Positions 1 through 8,289 of a stretch of 64,000 bases of DNA are shown here, piece after piece (position 1 is the stretch's first letter; every line of letters starts with the position of its first letter). A program made the position numbers and the translations under genes. The notes beneath the pieces were generated by a model. That model ran no database searches, was not told the DNA's origin, and worked only from the letters and a program-made list of their open reading frames with translations. This DNA comes from Xenorhabdus cabanillasii (GTDB taxonomy: Bacteria > Pseudomonadota > Gammaproteobacteria > Enterobacterales > Enterobacteriaceae), in NCBI RefSeq assembly GCF_003386665.1, contig NZ_QTUB01000001.1, forward strand, positions 2,790,001-2,854,000. The letters are read 5' to 3'.

Positions 1-123
1 GTTAAAGGAATGGAAGGTGCGATTGCCGCCAAGACGGTGACTTACGACTTCGAACGCCTGATGGAAGGTGCTAAGCTGATGAAATGTAGCGAGTTTGGTG
101 ATGCAATTATCTCTCATATGTAA
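1..123 (+). CDS. icd: Isocitrate dehydrogenase (NADP), 3' end only
   Basis: Only the last 40 codons and the stop codon are present; the gene begins before the window. The visible residues ([13 protein letters not shown], then [10 protein letters not shown]) match the extreme C-terminus of enterobacterial Icd, the cytoplasmic TCA-cycle enzyme that oxidatively decarboxylates isocitrate to 2-oxoglutarate using NADP. The ending is nearly identical to the E. coli protein from memory, so the family call is firm although no active-site residue lies in this fragment. A hairpin follows 22 bases after the stop. Confidence 0.93.
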   Translation, partial: VKGMEGAIAAKTVTYDFERLMEGAKLMKCSEFGDAIISHM

Positions 124-145
124 TAATTAATTATTTAACAAAATA

Positions 146-175
146 GATAACGGGGGCTTAGTCGCTCCCGTTATC
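146..175 (+). terminator. Hairpin terminator after icd
   Basis: A 9-bp perfect stem (GATAACGGG at 146-154, CCCGTTATC at 167-175) follows the icd stop. The downstream T tract is weak, so this may be a terminator or a 3'-end-stabilising hairpin. Confidence 0.6.
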
Positions 176-181
176 CATTTA

Positions 182-224
182 ACTAACTGAAAGCTACATC
201 CTGTGGGCTTGGCTTTCAGTTAGT
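182..224. repeat. 13-bp perfect inverted repeat downstream of icd
   Basis: ACTAACTGAAAGC at 182-194 is perfectly complementary to GCTTTCAGTTAGT at 212-224, with a 17-base loop. No T run follows. It sits just after the icd hairpin and could be a second terminator, an mRNA-end structure or a repeat-family member. Confidence 0.6.
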
Positions 225-450
225 AATAAGTTGATAGTAATAAATTGATTGTGAAATGTATGGAAATATGACTTGAACTCAAGTTAACTTGAGGTTTTAG
301 AGTATGCATATTCGTTAACGAAAATAAATAGGAAATATATTTTAATTTATTGATGAACTATTGAATTATATATAATTTCAAAATAAAAATAATCATCAGG
401 CTGAAAATAAAATGCATAAATATTTTAAGTCAAGTCATAAGGAGAATGTA
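225..450. other. AT-rich intergenic region before the VOC gene
   Basis: This stretch is very AT-rich and holds no credible ORF. A TATAAT-like hexamer lies near 370-376, about 75 bases ahead of the next start codon, and could be the promoter of the VOC gene. Confidence 0.35.
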
Positions 451-849
451 ATGATCCCAAAATCAGCGGTATTAAGAGTTGCCAGGCCTACTGATAATCT
501 TAAAGTTATTACTGATATGTATATTAATGGCTTAGGCTTTAAATTATTAGGTGAATTTCAGGGGCATAATGATTTTGATGGTTCTATAATTGGGCACGAA
601 AAACATAATTATCATTTAGAATTTACTCATCATCATGGAACTACAGTCGGGCGCGCACCAACAAAAGATAATCTGCTGGTTTTTTATTTCAGTGAAAAGG
701 GGGGTTGGGAGCAATGTTGTCAACGCATGATAGATGCTGGTTTTAAGGAGGTTTCATCGTACAATGATTATTGGGATATAGTTGGAAAAACTTTTGAAGA
801 TGTAGATGGTTATAGGGTTGTTCTTCAAAACAGTGAATGGACTGACTAA
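451..849 (+). CDS. VOC (glyoxalase/bleomycin-resistance) superfamily protein
   Basis: The 132-residue protein has the single-module layout of the vicinal-oxygen-chelate superfamily. An opening strand (SAVLRVARPTDNL) is followed by a helix and GLGFKLLGEF, a histidine-rich central strand (YHLEFTHHHG), and a closing strand ending in a typical FEDVDGYRVVLQNS segment. These proteins bind metals and act as small dioxygenases, isomerases or drug-binding proteins; the substrate here cannot be told. I chose ATG 451 because GGAG at 441-444 is a well-placed ribosome binding site. An upstream in-frame ATG at 412 has none and would add 13 residues. The gene stands alone in an AT-rich stretch. Confidence 0.75.
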   Translation: MIPKSAVLRVARPTDNLKVITDMYINGLGFKLLGEFQGHNDFDGSIIGHEKHNYHLEFTHHHGTTVGRAPTKDNLLVFYFSEKGGWEQCCQRMIDAGFKEVSSYNDYWDIVGKTFEDVDGYRVVLQNSEWTD

Positions 850-1022
850 GAATTTTCTTTCACTAATGTAATTATTATTGAATTCACCGTTTAATAAATT
901 TACACAAGCTAGTAGCAATTTTCATCATACTTGGAATATGATTTGCAGGCCGTACATATAAATATCAATTAACCCCGTTATAATTTTTCTCGCGATTAAT
1001 ATTCCAAAAGTAAATACTCAGA

Positions 1023-1044
1023 GAGCGACGAATTTTCGTCGCTC
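1023..1044 (-). terminator. Hairpin after the small secreted protein gene
   Basis: A 10-bp perfect stem (GAGCGACGAA at 1023-1032, TTCGTCGCTC at 1035-1044) lies 10 bases beyond the stop of the leftward gene ending at 1054. The U tract on the minus strand is poor. Confidence 0.5.
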
Positions 1045-1053
1045 CAGAGATAA

Positions 1054-1431
1054 TTACCGGGAATGCTGAGATAAGGTATGTTTTGTTTGGATCTTACAGT
1101 TTTCGACTGATTTAACGAGGGATTCGTCAAAGTGGCGGCTAGTTGGGAATGTTTGCTTATTCTTTCTGACTCCAATAACTGTTTGTTTGATTGATGCAAC
1201 GAATTCATCTTTATTGGAATGAATTTCTTTAAGGTTTAATCCTTTTTTGTGTAGTAGATTGAGACTTTTCTGGGCTATTACATCTGGTGAATCATTAGTT
1301 TTGAATGCCTCAACAGAAGCCTTGCCAAACAAATCACAATAAGTTTCTGCGATCTTATCTATATTTGCCTGTGCGGCATAAGAAAAGAGTGAGAATAGGA
1401 TCAAAAAAAGTGGTAATAAAAAACGTTTCAT
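1054..1431 (-). CDS. Small secreted protein of unknown function
   Basis: The protein has 125 residues. Residues 1-22 form a clear Sec signal peptide (positively charged start, hydrophobic core, cleavage likely after YAAQA), so the product should be periplasmic or secreted. The mature part is about 100 residues, basic, with two cysteines (in ETYCDLFG and VENCKIQT) that could form a disulfide. I do not recognise the family. The start is supported by an AGGGGAA ribosome binding site. It lies downstream of, and in the same direction as, another secreted protein gene (the PliI-like one), 113 bases away, so the two may be co-transcribed. Confidence 0.6.
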   Translation of the reverse strand: MKRFLLPLFLILFSLFSYAAQANIDKIAETYCDLFGKASVEAFKTNDSPDVIAQKSLNLLHKKGLNLKEIHSNKDEFVASIKQTVIGVRKNKQTFPTSRHFDESLVKSVENCKIQTKHTLSQHSR

Positions 1432-1544
1432 AAATTCCCCTATATCAGCAATACCGTGATAGCAGCGATAACATTAACAATAGTACATTATCTATCGTTT
1501 GCCTTGTATCTTTATGGTAACAGTGCGTATTGATTCGAACATGA

Positions 1545-2024
1545 TCAGCGTTTCTGTTCTGTACACCGTTCTTTCTTACAATGGGTACGGAGTAATTTAA
1601 TGAGATCATTTTTGCTATCAGTATTGATGCGAGTGAGTAATTTGACATTTTTATCAGTAACCTTGAGTGCATCAACTTCAAGATAGTTTCCTGAACCTGC
1701 GGTGAGTTTGGAGACGATTAGCTCCTTGGCTCCATCACCATCAATGTCTGCAAACATCACTCTTGGCTTACCATTATCTTCGAATAGCGAACCATTACGG
1801 GAAAAAACTGCGCCAGTACTAAAATCTGTCAGCTCCTGATCTTCGAAAACGGCAATGGAATAACTACCAATTGATGCACTTTCCAAGTCACCCGCTGAGA
1901 TAACCGCAAATTTTTTATCAGGTAAATTAATCAATGTCCCATCTTTCGCAAAGGTTGTATGTGATAAAAATAGAGTGAGCAGAGTTAAGAGCACGGAAAA
2001 CTTTATTCTCTTATCTATAATCAT
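1545..2024 (-). CDS. Probable periplasmic inhibitor of i-type lysozyme (PliI family)
   Basis: The protein has 159 residues with a Sec signal peptide (MIIDKRIKF then a hydrophobic core ending in HTTFA). The mature part carries ESASIGSYSIAVFED, FADIDGDGAKELIV and the short loop TAGSGNYLEVDA. These resemble PliI proteins, in which a conserved Ser-Gly loop plugs the active site of invertebrate (i-type) lysozyme. In an insect or nematode associate such an inhibitor would protect peptidoglycan from host lysozyme. I chose ATG 2024, with GAGGT seven bases upstream, over an in-frame ATG seven codons earlier that lacks a ribosome site. The family call rests on remembered motifs. FG-GAP-like repeats are the alternative. 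Confidence 0.65.
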   Translation of the reverse strand: MIIDKRIKFSVLLTLLTLFLSHTTFAKDGTLINLPDKKFAVISAGDLESASIGSYSIAVFEDQELTDFSTGAVFSRNGSLFEDNGKPRVMFADIDGDGAKELIVSKLTAGSGNYLEVDALKVTDKNVKLLTRINTDSKNDLIKLLRTHCKKERCTEQKR

Positions 2025-2401
2025 AGGTAATACCTCATTGATCATTGATTCGTGTCTTGCTTCAATGTGCAGATAGCAGAAGTTGAGAGTAGAAATTTAT
2101 ATCGTAGCATGGATTTCAAAAGCCGATAGTGTTGATGAAGAAAAGATAAATCGAGAAAATTATGCTGAGGAAATAGAACCAGAAGGGAAGGAGTTTAATA
2201 TTAATTATTATTTTTTCTTATGTTTTATTGGGTTTTAAAAGATATGATTATGGGAATAAACGGGTGGGAAATATTTCATAATATAGGTGAATTTTACTGT
2301 AATTAATAAAAATTATTCTAGTGAAGATAGACTGTTATTTTATAAATGATTGCCTGAATATTATACTTTGATTGTTTTTAATTTGAAAATAGATAAAGTT
2401 A
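2025..2401. other. AT-rich intergenic region
   Basis: I find no credible gene, RNA or repeat here. The stretch is strongly AT-rich and separates the PliI-like gene from the integrase-arm-like ORF; both point leftward, so it should contain the promoter of the PliI-like gene. Confidence 0.4.
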
Positions 2402-2421
2402 ACGGGAGCAGAAACTCCCGT
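2402..2421 (-). terminator. Terminator hairpin of the small integrase-arm-like gene
   Basis: A stem of ACGGGAG (2402-2408) with CTCCCGT (2415-2421) starts five bases after the stop codon of the leftward ORF at 2426, followed on the minus strand by TAACTTTAT. Confidence 0.55.
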
Positions 2422-2425
2422 CTTA

Positions 2426-2641
2426 TTAATTTTGACATATATCAAGCTCTATGTACTGTTTTTTTTCAATTTTTTCTACAATTTTGTTGTATTCTTTCCA
2501 GATAACAGATAATGGTGAGTTTAAGCAGCAAATAGAGATAGAACCGCCTGTTGCTGGATGATACTCATATTTCGACTTTCCTCTATATACCCGTTTTGGC
2601 AGAATATTGTCCGCTGGATTTTTTCTTTTTCTTTTTAACAT
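2426..2641 (-). CDS. Small protein resembling the N-terminal arm domain of a phage integrase
   Basis: The 71-residue product begins with a basic segment (LKRKRKNPADNILPKRVY) followed by RGKSKYEYHPATGGSI. This is the pattern seen at the start of some phage tyrosine integrases, where it forms the arm-site DNA-binding domain. The catalytic domain, about 250 residues, is absent. The ORF nevertheless looks like a complete small gene: GAGGT lies eight bases before ATG 2641 and a hairpin directly follows the stop. It is either a domesticated fragment that still binds DNA or the stub of a lost prophage. No att site or tRNA was found nearby. Confidence 0.5.
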   Translation of the reverse strand: MLKRKRKNPADNILPKRVYRGKSKYEYHPATGGSISICCLNSPLSVIWKEYNKIVEKIEKKQYIELDICQN

Positions 2642-3409
2642 CAATCATAACCTCACTAGCAGATTATCTGATGGCCAGATAGTGGAATATTAATATCTTA
2701 CTAACTTGTTGTTTTTGTTTCCAATGTAAAAATAACAATTGAAAATCTTAATATGTAATGGTGGTTTTTTCCAATTATCACAGCATTAAAATTTAATAAT
2801 CTCATTTGAAGAAAAATATTGCTGTATGTTTTCGCAAATTCAAGAGATTTCAATATTAAATTTTGTAATTATTTTAGTGTTTTTAATGAATGTTGTTATG
2901 GCTACGCGGGTAGAATAGAAGTATGGAGTGAGTTAAGAATAAACAACACACTTTGTGGCTGGCGTGAGTAACAAGCATCAATGAAAACATATTATTATGG
3001 GAGTTTTGTATTGCATTACGTTTTAAAATCTTTGTTGCCTTGTTTTTTAATTGTTGTGCTTATGTATAAAATTTGTTGATTATTATATGTGCATTAAATG
3101 TATTTGAGAGTACTGTAATGGGCAGTTTATCAATCGGGAATTGTGATTAAGAGGCTTAAAATTGGGCTGCGGGAACTAATGTAACTTAATGTTAATGTTC
3201 ATAATTGCTAAAGTAAATGTAAAAAATTCATTAAAAGTTACCCATTGAAATAGATATTGTGTTACATTCTTTACGTTTTACTGGCTAGTATCTCTGTGTT
3301 TCATGCACAGAATTGTGTTACTTGTTAATTATTAAAGAATATTAAGCACAATAAATTCTCTATGGATACTACATTTATGGTCAGCTAATCTAATGTTTGC
3401 TAACTACGT
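2642..3409. other. Long AT-rich intergenic region ahead of the symporter gene
   Basis: About 770 bases contain no credible gene. It is AT-rich with several short direct and inverted runs. A palindrome CTGTGTTTCATGCACAG near 3294-3310 resembles a CRP half-site pair but has wrong spacing. The promoter of the AGCS symporter should be in its last 200 bases. Confidence 0.4.
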
Positions 3410-3426
3410 AAGGGGAAAATATCTTG

Positions 3427-4896
3427 ATGGATCTGATTAACAGCATTAACAGCATTCTTTGGGACTACGTATTAATATATTTGCTTTTGGGGGTTGGCCT
3501 TTACTTCACACTACGCTCTGGCTTCATACAGCTTCGTCATTTTGGTCACATGTTTTCAGTTCTGAAACATAGTAATAAATCAGATAGTTCAGGTATCTCA
3601 TCTTTTCAGGCTTTATGTACCAGCCTTGCGGCACGTGTAGGAACAGGTAATCTTGCTGGGGTTGCAATTGCAATAACTGCTGGTGGCCCGGGGGCTATTT
3701 TTTGGATGTGGGTTGTTGCATTTATTGGTATGGCAACTTCTTTTGTGGAAAGCACGCTTGCCCAGTTGTACAAGACGAAAGACGATCAAGGAAATTATCG
3801 TGGTGGCCCTGCCTATTATATGGAGAAAGGGTTGAAGCAGCGATGGATGGGAATATTATTTTCTATTTTCCTTATTATCGCGTTTGGTCTTGTATTCAAT
3901 GCTGTTCAGGCAAATTCAATTGCGGAAGCGGCTTCCTTTGCCTTCGATATTAAACCTTTGTATGTCGGTATTGTCTTAGTCATCATTAGTGGCATGATTA
4001 TTTTCGGCGGATTGCGTTCAATCGCACGAGTTGCTGAATTCGTTGTGCCATTTATGGCGGGGGCTTATTTAATATTGGCATTTTGGGTTGTTGGCCACAA
4101 TATTGAACGTATTCCTGATGTATTTGCATTAATTTTTAAAAGTGCCTTTGGTCTTCAGGAAGCGATAGCAGGAACATTGGGATATGGTATTTCCCAAGCT
4201 ATGCTGCAAGGGGTGCAAAGGGGGCTGTTCTCGAATGAAGCGGGAATGGGTTCTGCACCAAATGCAGCGGCTTCTGCTTCTCCATATCCGCCACATCCTG
4301 CTTCTCAGGGATATGTACAGATGTTGGGGGTATTTATGGATACGATTGTTATCTGTAGTGCTACAGCAATCATTATCCTTTCTTCAGGTATCCTTAATGA
4401 GAATGTCACAGCTATCAGTGGAATTGAATTGACTCAACGCGCATTGTCATCTGCAGTTGGGCATTGGGGAACAACATTCGTTGCCATTGCTATTTTCTTC
4501 TTTGCCTTTACATCTATTATTGCTAACTATGCTTATGCTGAAAGTAATATGATATTCTTGGAGCGTAACCACACTGCAGGTTTGTTCATCTTACGTCTGG
4601 CTGCATTAGGTATGGTGATGTTTGGTACAATGGCAGATGTGCCATTAGTTTGGAATATGGCGAATATATCCATGGCTTGTATGGCTATTGTGAACCTGGT
4701 TGCTATTCTCTTGTTATCAGGCATTGCGATGAAATTGGCGAAGGATTATAACCAGCAAAGGAGAGCGGGTCAGTTGCCAACTTTTGATATCAATATGTAT
4801 CCAGAAATTCAAAAGCAAGTTGAAGAAGGTATCTGGAATAAAGACTCAGTTCAGAATAACCAGAAGCGAGTTGAGATTAAGGCAGATATTCATTAA
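3427..4896 (+). CDS. Sodium/amino-acid symporter, AGCS (alanine or glycine:cation) family
   Basis: The 489-residue integral membrane protein has about 11 predicted transmembrane helices. It carries AGCS hallmarks: SSFQALCTSLAARVGTGNLAGVA near residues 60-80, GGPGAIFWMWV, the YRGGPAYYMEKGL segment, and RGLFSNEAGMGSAPNAAASA in the middle. Family members import alanine or glycine with Na+ across the inner membrane, and it is related to E. coli YaaJ. ATG 3427 is preferred; AAGGGG at 3410-3415 would serve either it or the adjacent in-frame TTG 3424. The gene is monocistronic, closed by a strong terminator at 4975. The exact substrate is inferred from the family only. Confidence 0.9.
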   Translation: MDLINSINSILWDYVLIYLLLGVGLYFTLRSGFIQLRHFGHMFSVLKHSNKSDSSGISSFQALCTSLAARVGTGNLAGVAIAITAGGPGAIFWMWVVAFIGMATSFVESTLAQLYKTKDDQGNYRGGPAYYMEKGLKQRWMGILFSIFLIIAFGLVFNAVQANSIAEAASFAFDIKPLYVGIVLVIISGMIIFGGLRSIARVAEFVVPFMAGAYLILAFWVVGHNIERIPDVFALIFKSAFGLQEAIAGTLGYGISQAMLQGVQRGLFSNEAGMGSAPNAAASASPYPPHPASQGYVQMLGVFMDTIVICSATAIIILSSGILNENVTAISGIELTQRALSSAVGHWGTTFVAIAIFFFAFTSIIANYAYAESNMIFLERNHTAGLFILRLAALGMVMFGTMADVPLVWNMANISMACMAIVNLVAILLLSGIAMKLAKDYNQQRRAGQLPTFDINMYPEIQKQVEEGIWNKDSVQNNQKRVEIKADIH

Positions 4897-4974
4897 TCAG
4901 TGTTGCTTACAATAACGAAGATAGTGGATATCGCTAAAAGCAGTAATTTATAAAATTAAGAAAATAAATGTATT

Positions 4975-5015
4975 AGCCGGATATTCTGTATTTAATTGAT
5001 ATCCGGCTTTTATTT
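4975..5015 (+). terminator. Rho-independent terminator after the AGCS symporter
   Basis: A 10-bp perfect stem (AGCCGGATAT at 4975-4984, ATATCCGGCT at 4999-5008) is followed directly by TTTATTTTT. Confidence 0.9.
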
Positions 5016-5073
5016 TTATTGTAATTTCATCTACTATACGTAGCACATCATTCAATTTTTTTATTGTTTTAAT

Positions 5074-5908
5074 ATGATGAGAAAAATCTTAATAGGTGTA
5101 TTCCTTACACTATTGGTTGGTTGCAGTCATAAAACCCCATTAGAAGAAAGAGATAATTATCTTATTGATCATTCTTATTCGTATTCGACCAGGCAGGACC
5201 TTGAATCGGTCAAATTTCTTGTGTTGCACTATACGGCACTGAATGATAGGAACTCTCTGCGAGTTTTGACGAATGGTAATGTCAGTGTTCAATATCTGAT
5301 CCCATCTCAACCTAATTATAAGAATAATGAGCCGATTATCTTTCAATTATCCTCTGAGAAAGAAAAAGCCTGGCATGCAGGTAGAAGTGAGTGGAGAGGG
5401 TATAAGAATTTAAACAGTTATTCTATTGGCATAGAAATTGTCAATTGTGGTTTTAAGCAATATTTTATTAAAAAAAGAGTGGTGCATATATCACCCATCA
5501 CAAATTGATGCCTTGATCAGGTTGGCAAAAGATATCATTCGCAGGAATAAAATCGAGGCAGTAAATGTGGTTGGTCATTCTGATATCGCACCACTTCGGA
5601 AAGAAGATCCCGGTCCTGTTTTTCCGTGGCGGGAGCTTTATGAGCAAGGTATTGGTGCTTGGCCTGATCTTACTACAGTAAATAGATATTTAGCTAACAG
5701 ATTGCCAGATACTCTGGTTCCTGTTATTGGAATACAAAAAGCCTTGGCTGCTTATGGCTATTCCATTCCCCAGACAGGTTTTCTGGATGAAGATACTCAG
5801 AAGGTAATTCAGGTGTTTCAGATGCATTTTCGTCCGTCAGATATTCGGGGTAATCCCGATGCAGAAACTGAAGCGATAGCTTTGGCATTAATCGAAAAAT
5901 ATAAATGA
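5074..5908 (+). pseudogene. amiD: N-acetylmuramoyl-L-alanine amidase AmiD, split by a frameshift
   Basis: Two overlapping frames together encode one AmiD protein of about 277 residues. The first part (5074-5508) has a lipoprotein signal with lipobox LLVGC, then VKFLVLHYTALND with zinc ligand His52. The second part (frame of 5438-5908) carries VVGHSDIAPLRKEDPGP, holding the other His and Asp ligands, and a C-terminal peptidoglycan-binding-like region (VIQVFQMHFRP). AmiD is an outer-membrane-anchored zinc amidase that cleaves MurNAc-L-Ala bonds in wall recycling. The frames join if one base is removed from the seven-A run at 5470-5476, giving IKKEWCIYHPSQID. Either the gene is broken, or the extra A is a sequence error, or slippage restores some product. 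Confidence 0.9.
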
Positions 5909-5974
5909 AATGATAATGAATGTAGTAGCAGTACCACGCTCTCTTACGACTGAGAGAGATTAAGGCTGGTAATA

Positions 5975-6004
5975 TTGCGGCCTGACGTCAATATCTGGCC
6001 GCAA
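5975..6004. terminator. Bidirectional terminator between amiD and the AraC-type gene
   Basis: TTGCGGCC (5975-5982) pairs perfectly with GGCCGCAA (5997-6004). It lies between convergent genes and could serve both, mainly the leftward regulator gene. Confidence 0.65.
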
Positions 6005-6015
6005 AATAGCGTGTT

Positions 6016-6402
6016 TCATGATTGGCAATTGTAAGTCAGATGCAGAGGAAGTTTAACTTCAAGCTCTGTATCTGTACTTTGACGAAAGTCGTAAGGTGTA
6101 ATGCCATATTCTTTACGGAACATATAAGTAAAGTGAGATTGAGAGCCGAAGCCAAAATCCAGGGCGATATCAAAAATGGGTAGGGAGCTGTTCTTCAGAA
6201 GGTGCACAGCACCCGCTAATCGACGTTGGCGTATATATTTACCAAGCGATATTCCGGTGACTTCCTTGAATATTTTCTGCATGTGCCAAAGCGAATAGCC
6301 AGAGTAAGCAGCAAGTTCTTCAAGATGGATGACTCGCCCAAGGTGATTTTCTATCCATTTACTTAGTGCGCATACAAGTGCTAAGTGATTATCCTGTGGC
6401 AT
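6016..6402 (-). CDS. MarA/SoxS-like AraC-family transcriptional regulator
   Basis: The 128-residue protein consists only of the AraC DNA-binding domain, like MarA and SoxS (about 107-129 residues), with no ligand-binding domain. Two helix-turn-helix units are visible: HLEELAAYSGYSLWHMQKIF at about 28-47 and FDIALDFGFGSQSHFTYMFR at about 79-98, followed by the family signature KEYGITPYDFR. Such regulators are controlled by their own abundance and switch stress, efflux or metabolic genes. ATG 6402 gives the family's usual length; an upstream TTG at 6444 is open but less likely. It is convergent with amiD and the target genes are unknown. Confidence 0.82.
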   Translation of the reverse strand: MPQDNHLALVCALSKWIENHLGRVIHLEELAAYSGYSLWHMQKIFKEVTGISLGKYIRQRRLAGAVHLLKNSSLPIFDIALDFGFGSQSHFTYMFRKEYGITPYDFRQSTDTELEVKLPLHLTYNCQS

Positions 6403-6866
6403 TACAATTATAAATTGGTTAAAGGTGAGAGGAAGTATACACAACTTTTTTTCAAGATTTTAGTTTTATGCTTAATAGATAATAATACGCCTAATTTTAT
6501 GCTTATTGGATCTGGATATGTATTACAAGCATTGTGATAGAAGATTTGAATTAGAAAGCTGCACTATTATCCAATATTTGCTTTTTTGATATACATCCCA
6601 ATAATTCTCTTGCAAGTATGTATGTAAACATTCATTTTCGGTATTCATTCTTCGTAAATGATGCTTTAATATTCACTTGATTTGAATGAGTAAACTAATT
6701 ATTGGATTAAAATCAGAATCTGTCTTGGTAGCAACCACACCAGGGTAGTTTGGCTACGGCAGATCACATAATGATAGAGGAAATATAAGGTTTCTTCGGT
6801 CTGTTCAGGTCCACAACAACAAATAAAACAGTTTAAACCGGTTCCAAGCATCATAAAGAGGACTAG
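6403..6866. other. Divergent promoter region between the AraC-type gene and aroP
   Basis: This 464-base gap holds the promoters for both flanking genes. It contains a candidate TyrR box at 6623-6640, described separately. A TTGATT and a TAAAAT motif near 6676-6713 could be promoter elements of aroP, but spacing is not convincing. AAGAGG precedes aroP by five bases. Confidence 0.45.
6623..6640. promoter_or_regulatory. Candidate TyrR box upstream of aroP
   Basis: TGTAAA-N6-TTTTCG matches the TyrR consensus TGTAAA-N6-TTTACA at 10 of 12 positions and keeps the essential G and C 14 bases apart (6624 and 6639). TyrR represses aroP in E. coli. The site lies about 227 bases before the aroP start, farther than usual. 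Confidence 0.45.
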
Positions 6867-8228
6867 ATGACAGGACAAATAGAACAATCTACGCTTAAGC
6901 GTGGTTTAAAGAACAGGCATATCCAGCTTATTGCTCTCGGTGGCTCAGTAGGAACAGGGTTATTTTTGGGCATTGCTCAAACGATAAAAATGGCCGGGCC
7001 TTCGGTTCTTCTTGGGTATGCCATTAGTGGATTTATTGCATTTTTGATAATGCGTCAATTGGGTGAAATGGTTGTTGAAGAGCCGGTAGCGGGTTCGTTT
7101 AGCCACTTTGCTTATAAATATTGGGGTAATTTTGCGGGTTTTCTGTCCGGTTGGAATTATTGGGCAATGTTTATACTTGTCGGGATGGCGGAACTCACCG
7201 CTGTTGGTATGTATATCCAGTATTGGTGGCCTGAAACTCCAACATGGGTTTCTGCTGCGATATTCTTTGTGCTGATTAATGCCGTAAATCTGATTAATGT
7301 CAGGTTATATGGGGAAGCTGAGTTCTGGTTCTCTATTATCAAAGTTGCAGCTATCATCGGAATGATCCTTTTTGGTTCTTATCTGCTCATTTCCGGCACG
7401 GGAGGGCCACAGGCCAGTGTAACCAACTTATGGCAGCAGGGCGGTTTTATGCCTAATGGCGTTGTCGGCCTGATTATGGCAATGGCCGTTATCATGTTTT
7501 CATTTGGTGGCTTGGAAACTGTCGGGATCACTGCGGCAGAGGCTGAAAATCCAGAAGTTAATATACCAAAGGCAACTAATCAGGTTGTTTATCGTATTCT
7601 GCTATTTTATATCGGTTCGTTGTTCATTTTGCTCTCTCTCTATCCGTGGAAGGATGTTGTGGAGGGAGGCAGTCCATTTGTTTTGATTTTCCATAATCTG
7701 AATAGTTTTTGGGTCGCAAATGTTCTGAATATTGTTGTATTGACTGCGGCGTTGTCTGTTTATAACAGTGGTGTTTATTGTAATAGCCGGATGTTGTATG
7801 GTCTGGCGAAACAAGGTAATGCACCGAGTATTTTGACTAAAGTGAACAAGCGTAGTGTTCCCGTTTTGTCAATTGGATTGTCGGCGTTGGCTACATCAAT
7901 AGGCGTATTGATTAACTATATTATGCCTGGTAAAGCATTTGAGCTTTTGATGGCATTGGTAGTTACAACGCTGGTGATTAACTGGATTATGATCTGTATA
8001 TCACACTTGAAATTTCGCGCTGCAAAAAATGCAGAAGGTGTTAAGACAAAATTCCAGGCATTTTGGTATCCATTTGGTAATTTTCTCTGTTTGATTTTCT
8101 TGGCTTTCATTCTTGTTATTATTCTGACGATGCCTGATATACGTGTATCAGTTATCCTGATGCCGTTTTGGATCGGAATATTATGGGTAGGTTATTTATC
8201 TTCCAAATCAAATAAGGTCAAGGCATAA
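6867..8228 (+). CDS. aroP: Aromatic amino acid permease AroP
   Basis: The 453-residue protein is an inner-membrane proton symporter of the amino-acid permease (APC) family, importing Phe, Tyr and Trp. It opens with LKRGLKNRHIQLIALGGSVGTGLFLG and contains MRQLGEMVVEEPVAGSFSHF, which is essentially the AroP/PheP signature, within a 12-helix layout. Length (E. coli AroP 457) and overall similarity favour AroP over PheP. The ATG start has AAGAGG five bases upstream. A TyrR-like box upstream supports the aromatic role. The gene is monocistronic and followed by a terminator at 8259. Confidence 0.9.
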   Translation: MTGQIEQSTLKRGLKNRHIQLIALGGSVGTGLFLGIAQTIKMAGPSVLLGYAISGFIAFLIMRQLGEMVVEEPVAGSFSHFAYKYWGNFAGFLSGWNYWAMFILVGMAELTAVGMYIQYWWPETPTWVSAAIFFVLINAVNLINVRLYGEAEFWFSIIKVAAIIGMILFGSYLLISGTGGPQASVTNLWQQGGFMPNGVVGLIMAMAVIMFSFGGLETVGITAAEAENPEVNIPKATNQVVYRILLFYIGSLFILLSLYPWKDVVEGGSPFVLIFHNLNSFWVANVLNIVVLTAALSVYNSGVYCNSRMLYGLAKQGNAPSILTKVNKRSVPVLSIGLSALATSIGVLINYIMPGKAFELLMALVVTTLVINWIMICISHLKFRAAKNAEGVKTKFQAFWYPFGNFLCLIFLAFILVIILTMPDIRVSVILMPFWIGILWVGYLSSKSNKVKA

Positions 8229-8258
8229 ATTGTTTTGCTGAAAATGCGTACACTTTTC

Positions 8259-8289
8259 CAGCCGGGCATTATGCTCGGCTGATTTTTAT
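8259..8289 (+). terminator. Rho-independent terminator after aroP
   Basis: CAGCCGGGCAT (8259-8269) pairs with ATGCTCGGCTG (8271-8281) with one mismatch; the innermost pairs would open to form the loop. ATTTTTAT follows. Confidence 0.8.

Noticed and set aside
996..1208. Leftward ORF inside the small secreted protein region
   Set aside because: It overlaps a better-supported gene with a signal peptide and ribosome site in another frame.
3294..3310. Possible CRP site upstream of the AGCS symporter
   Set aside because: The palindrome CTGTGTTTCATGCACAG has one base too few between half-sites for a CRP operator.
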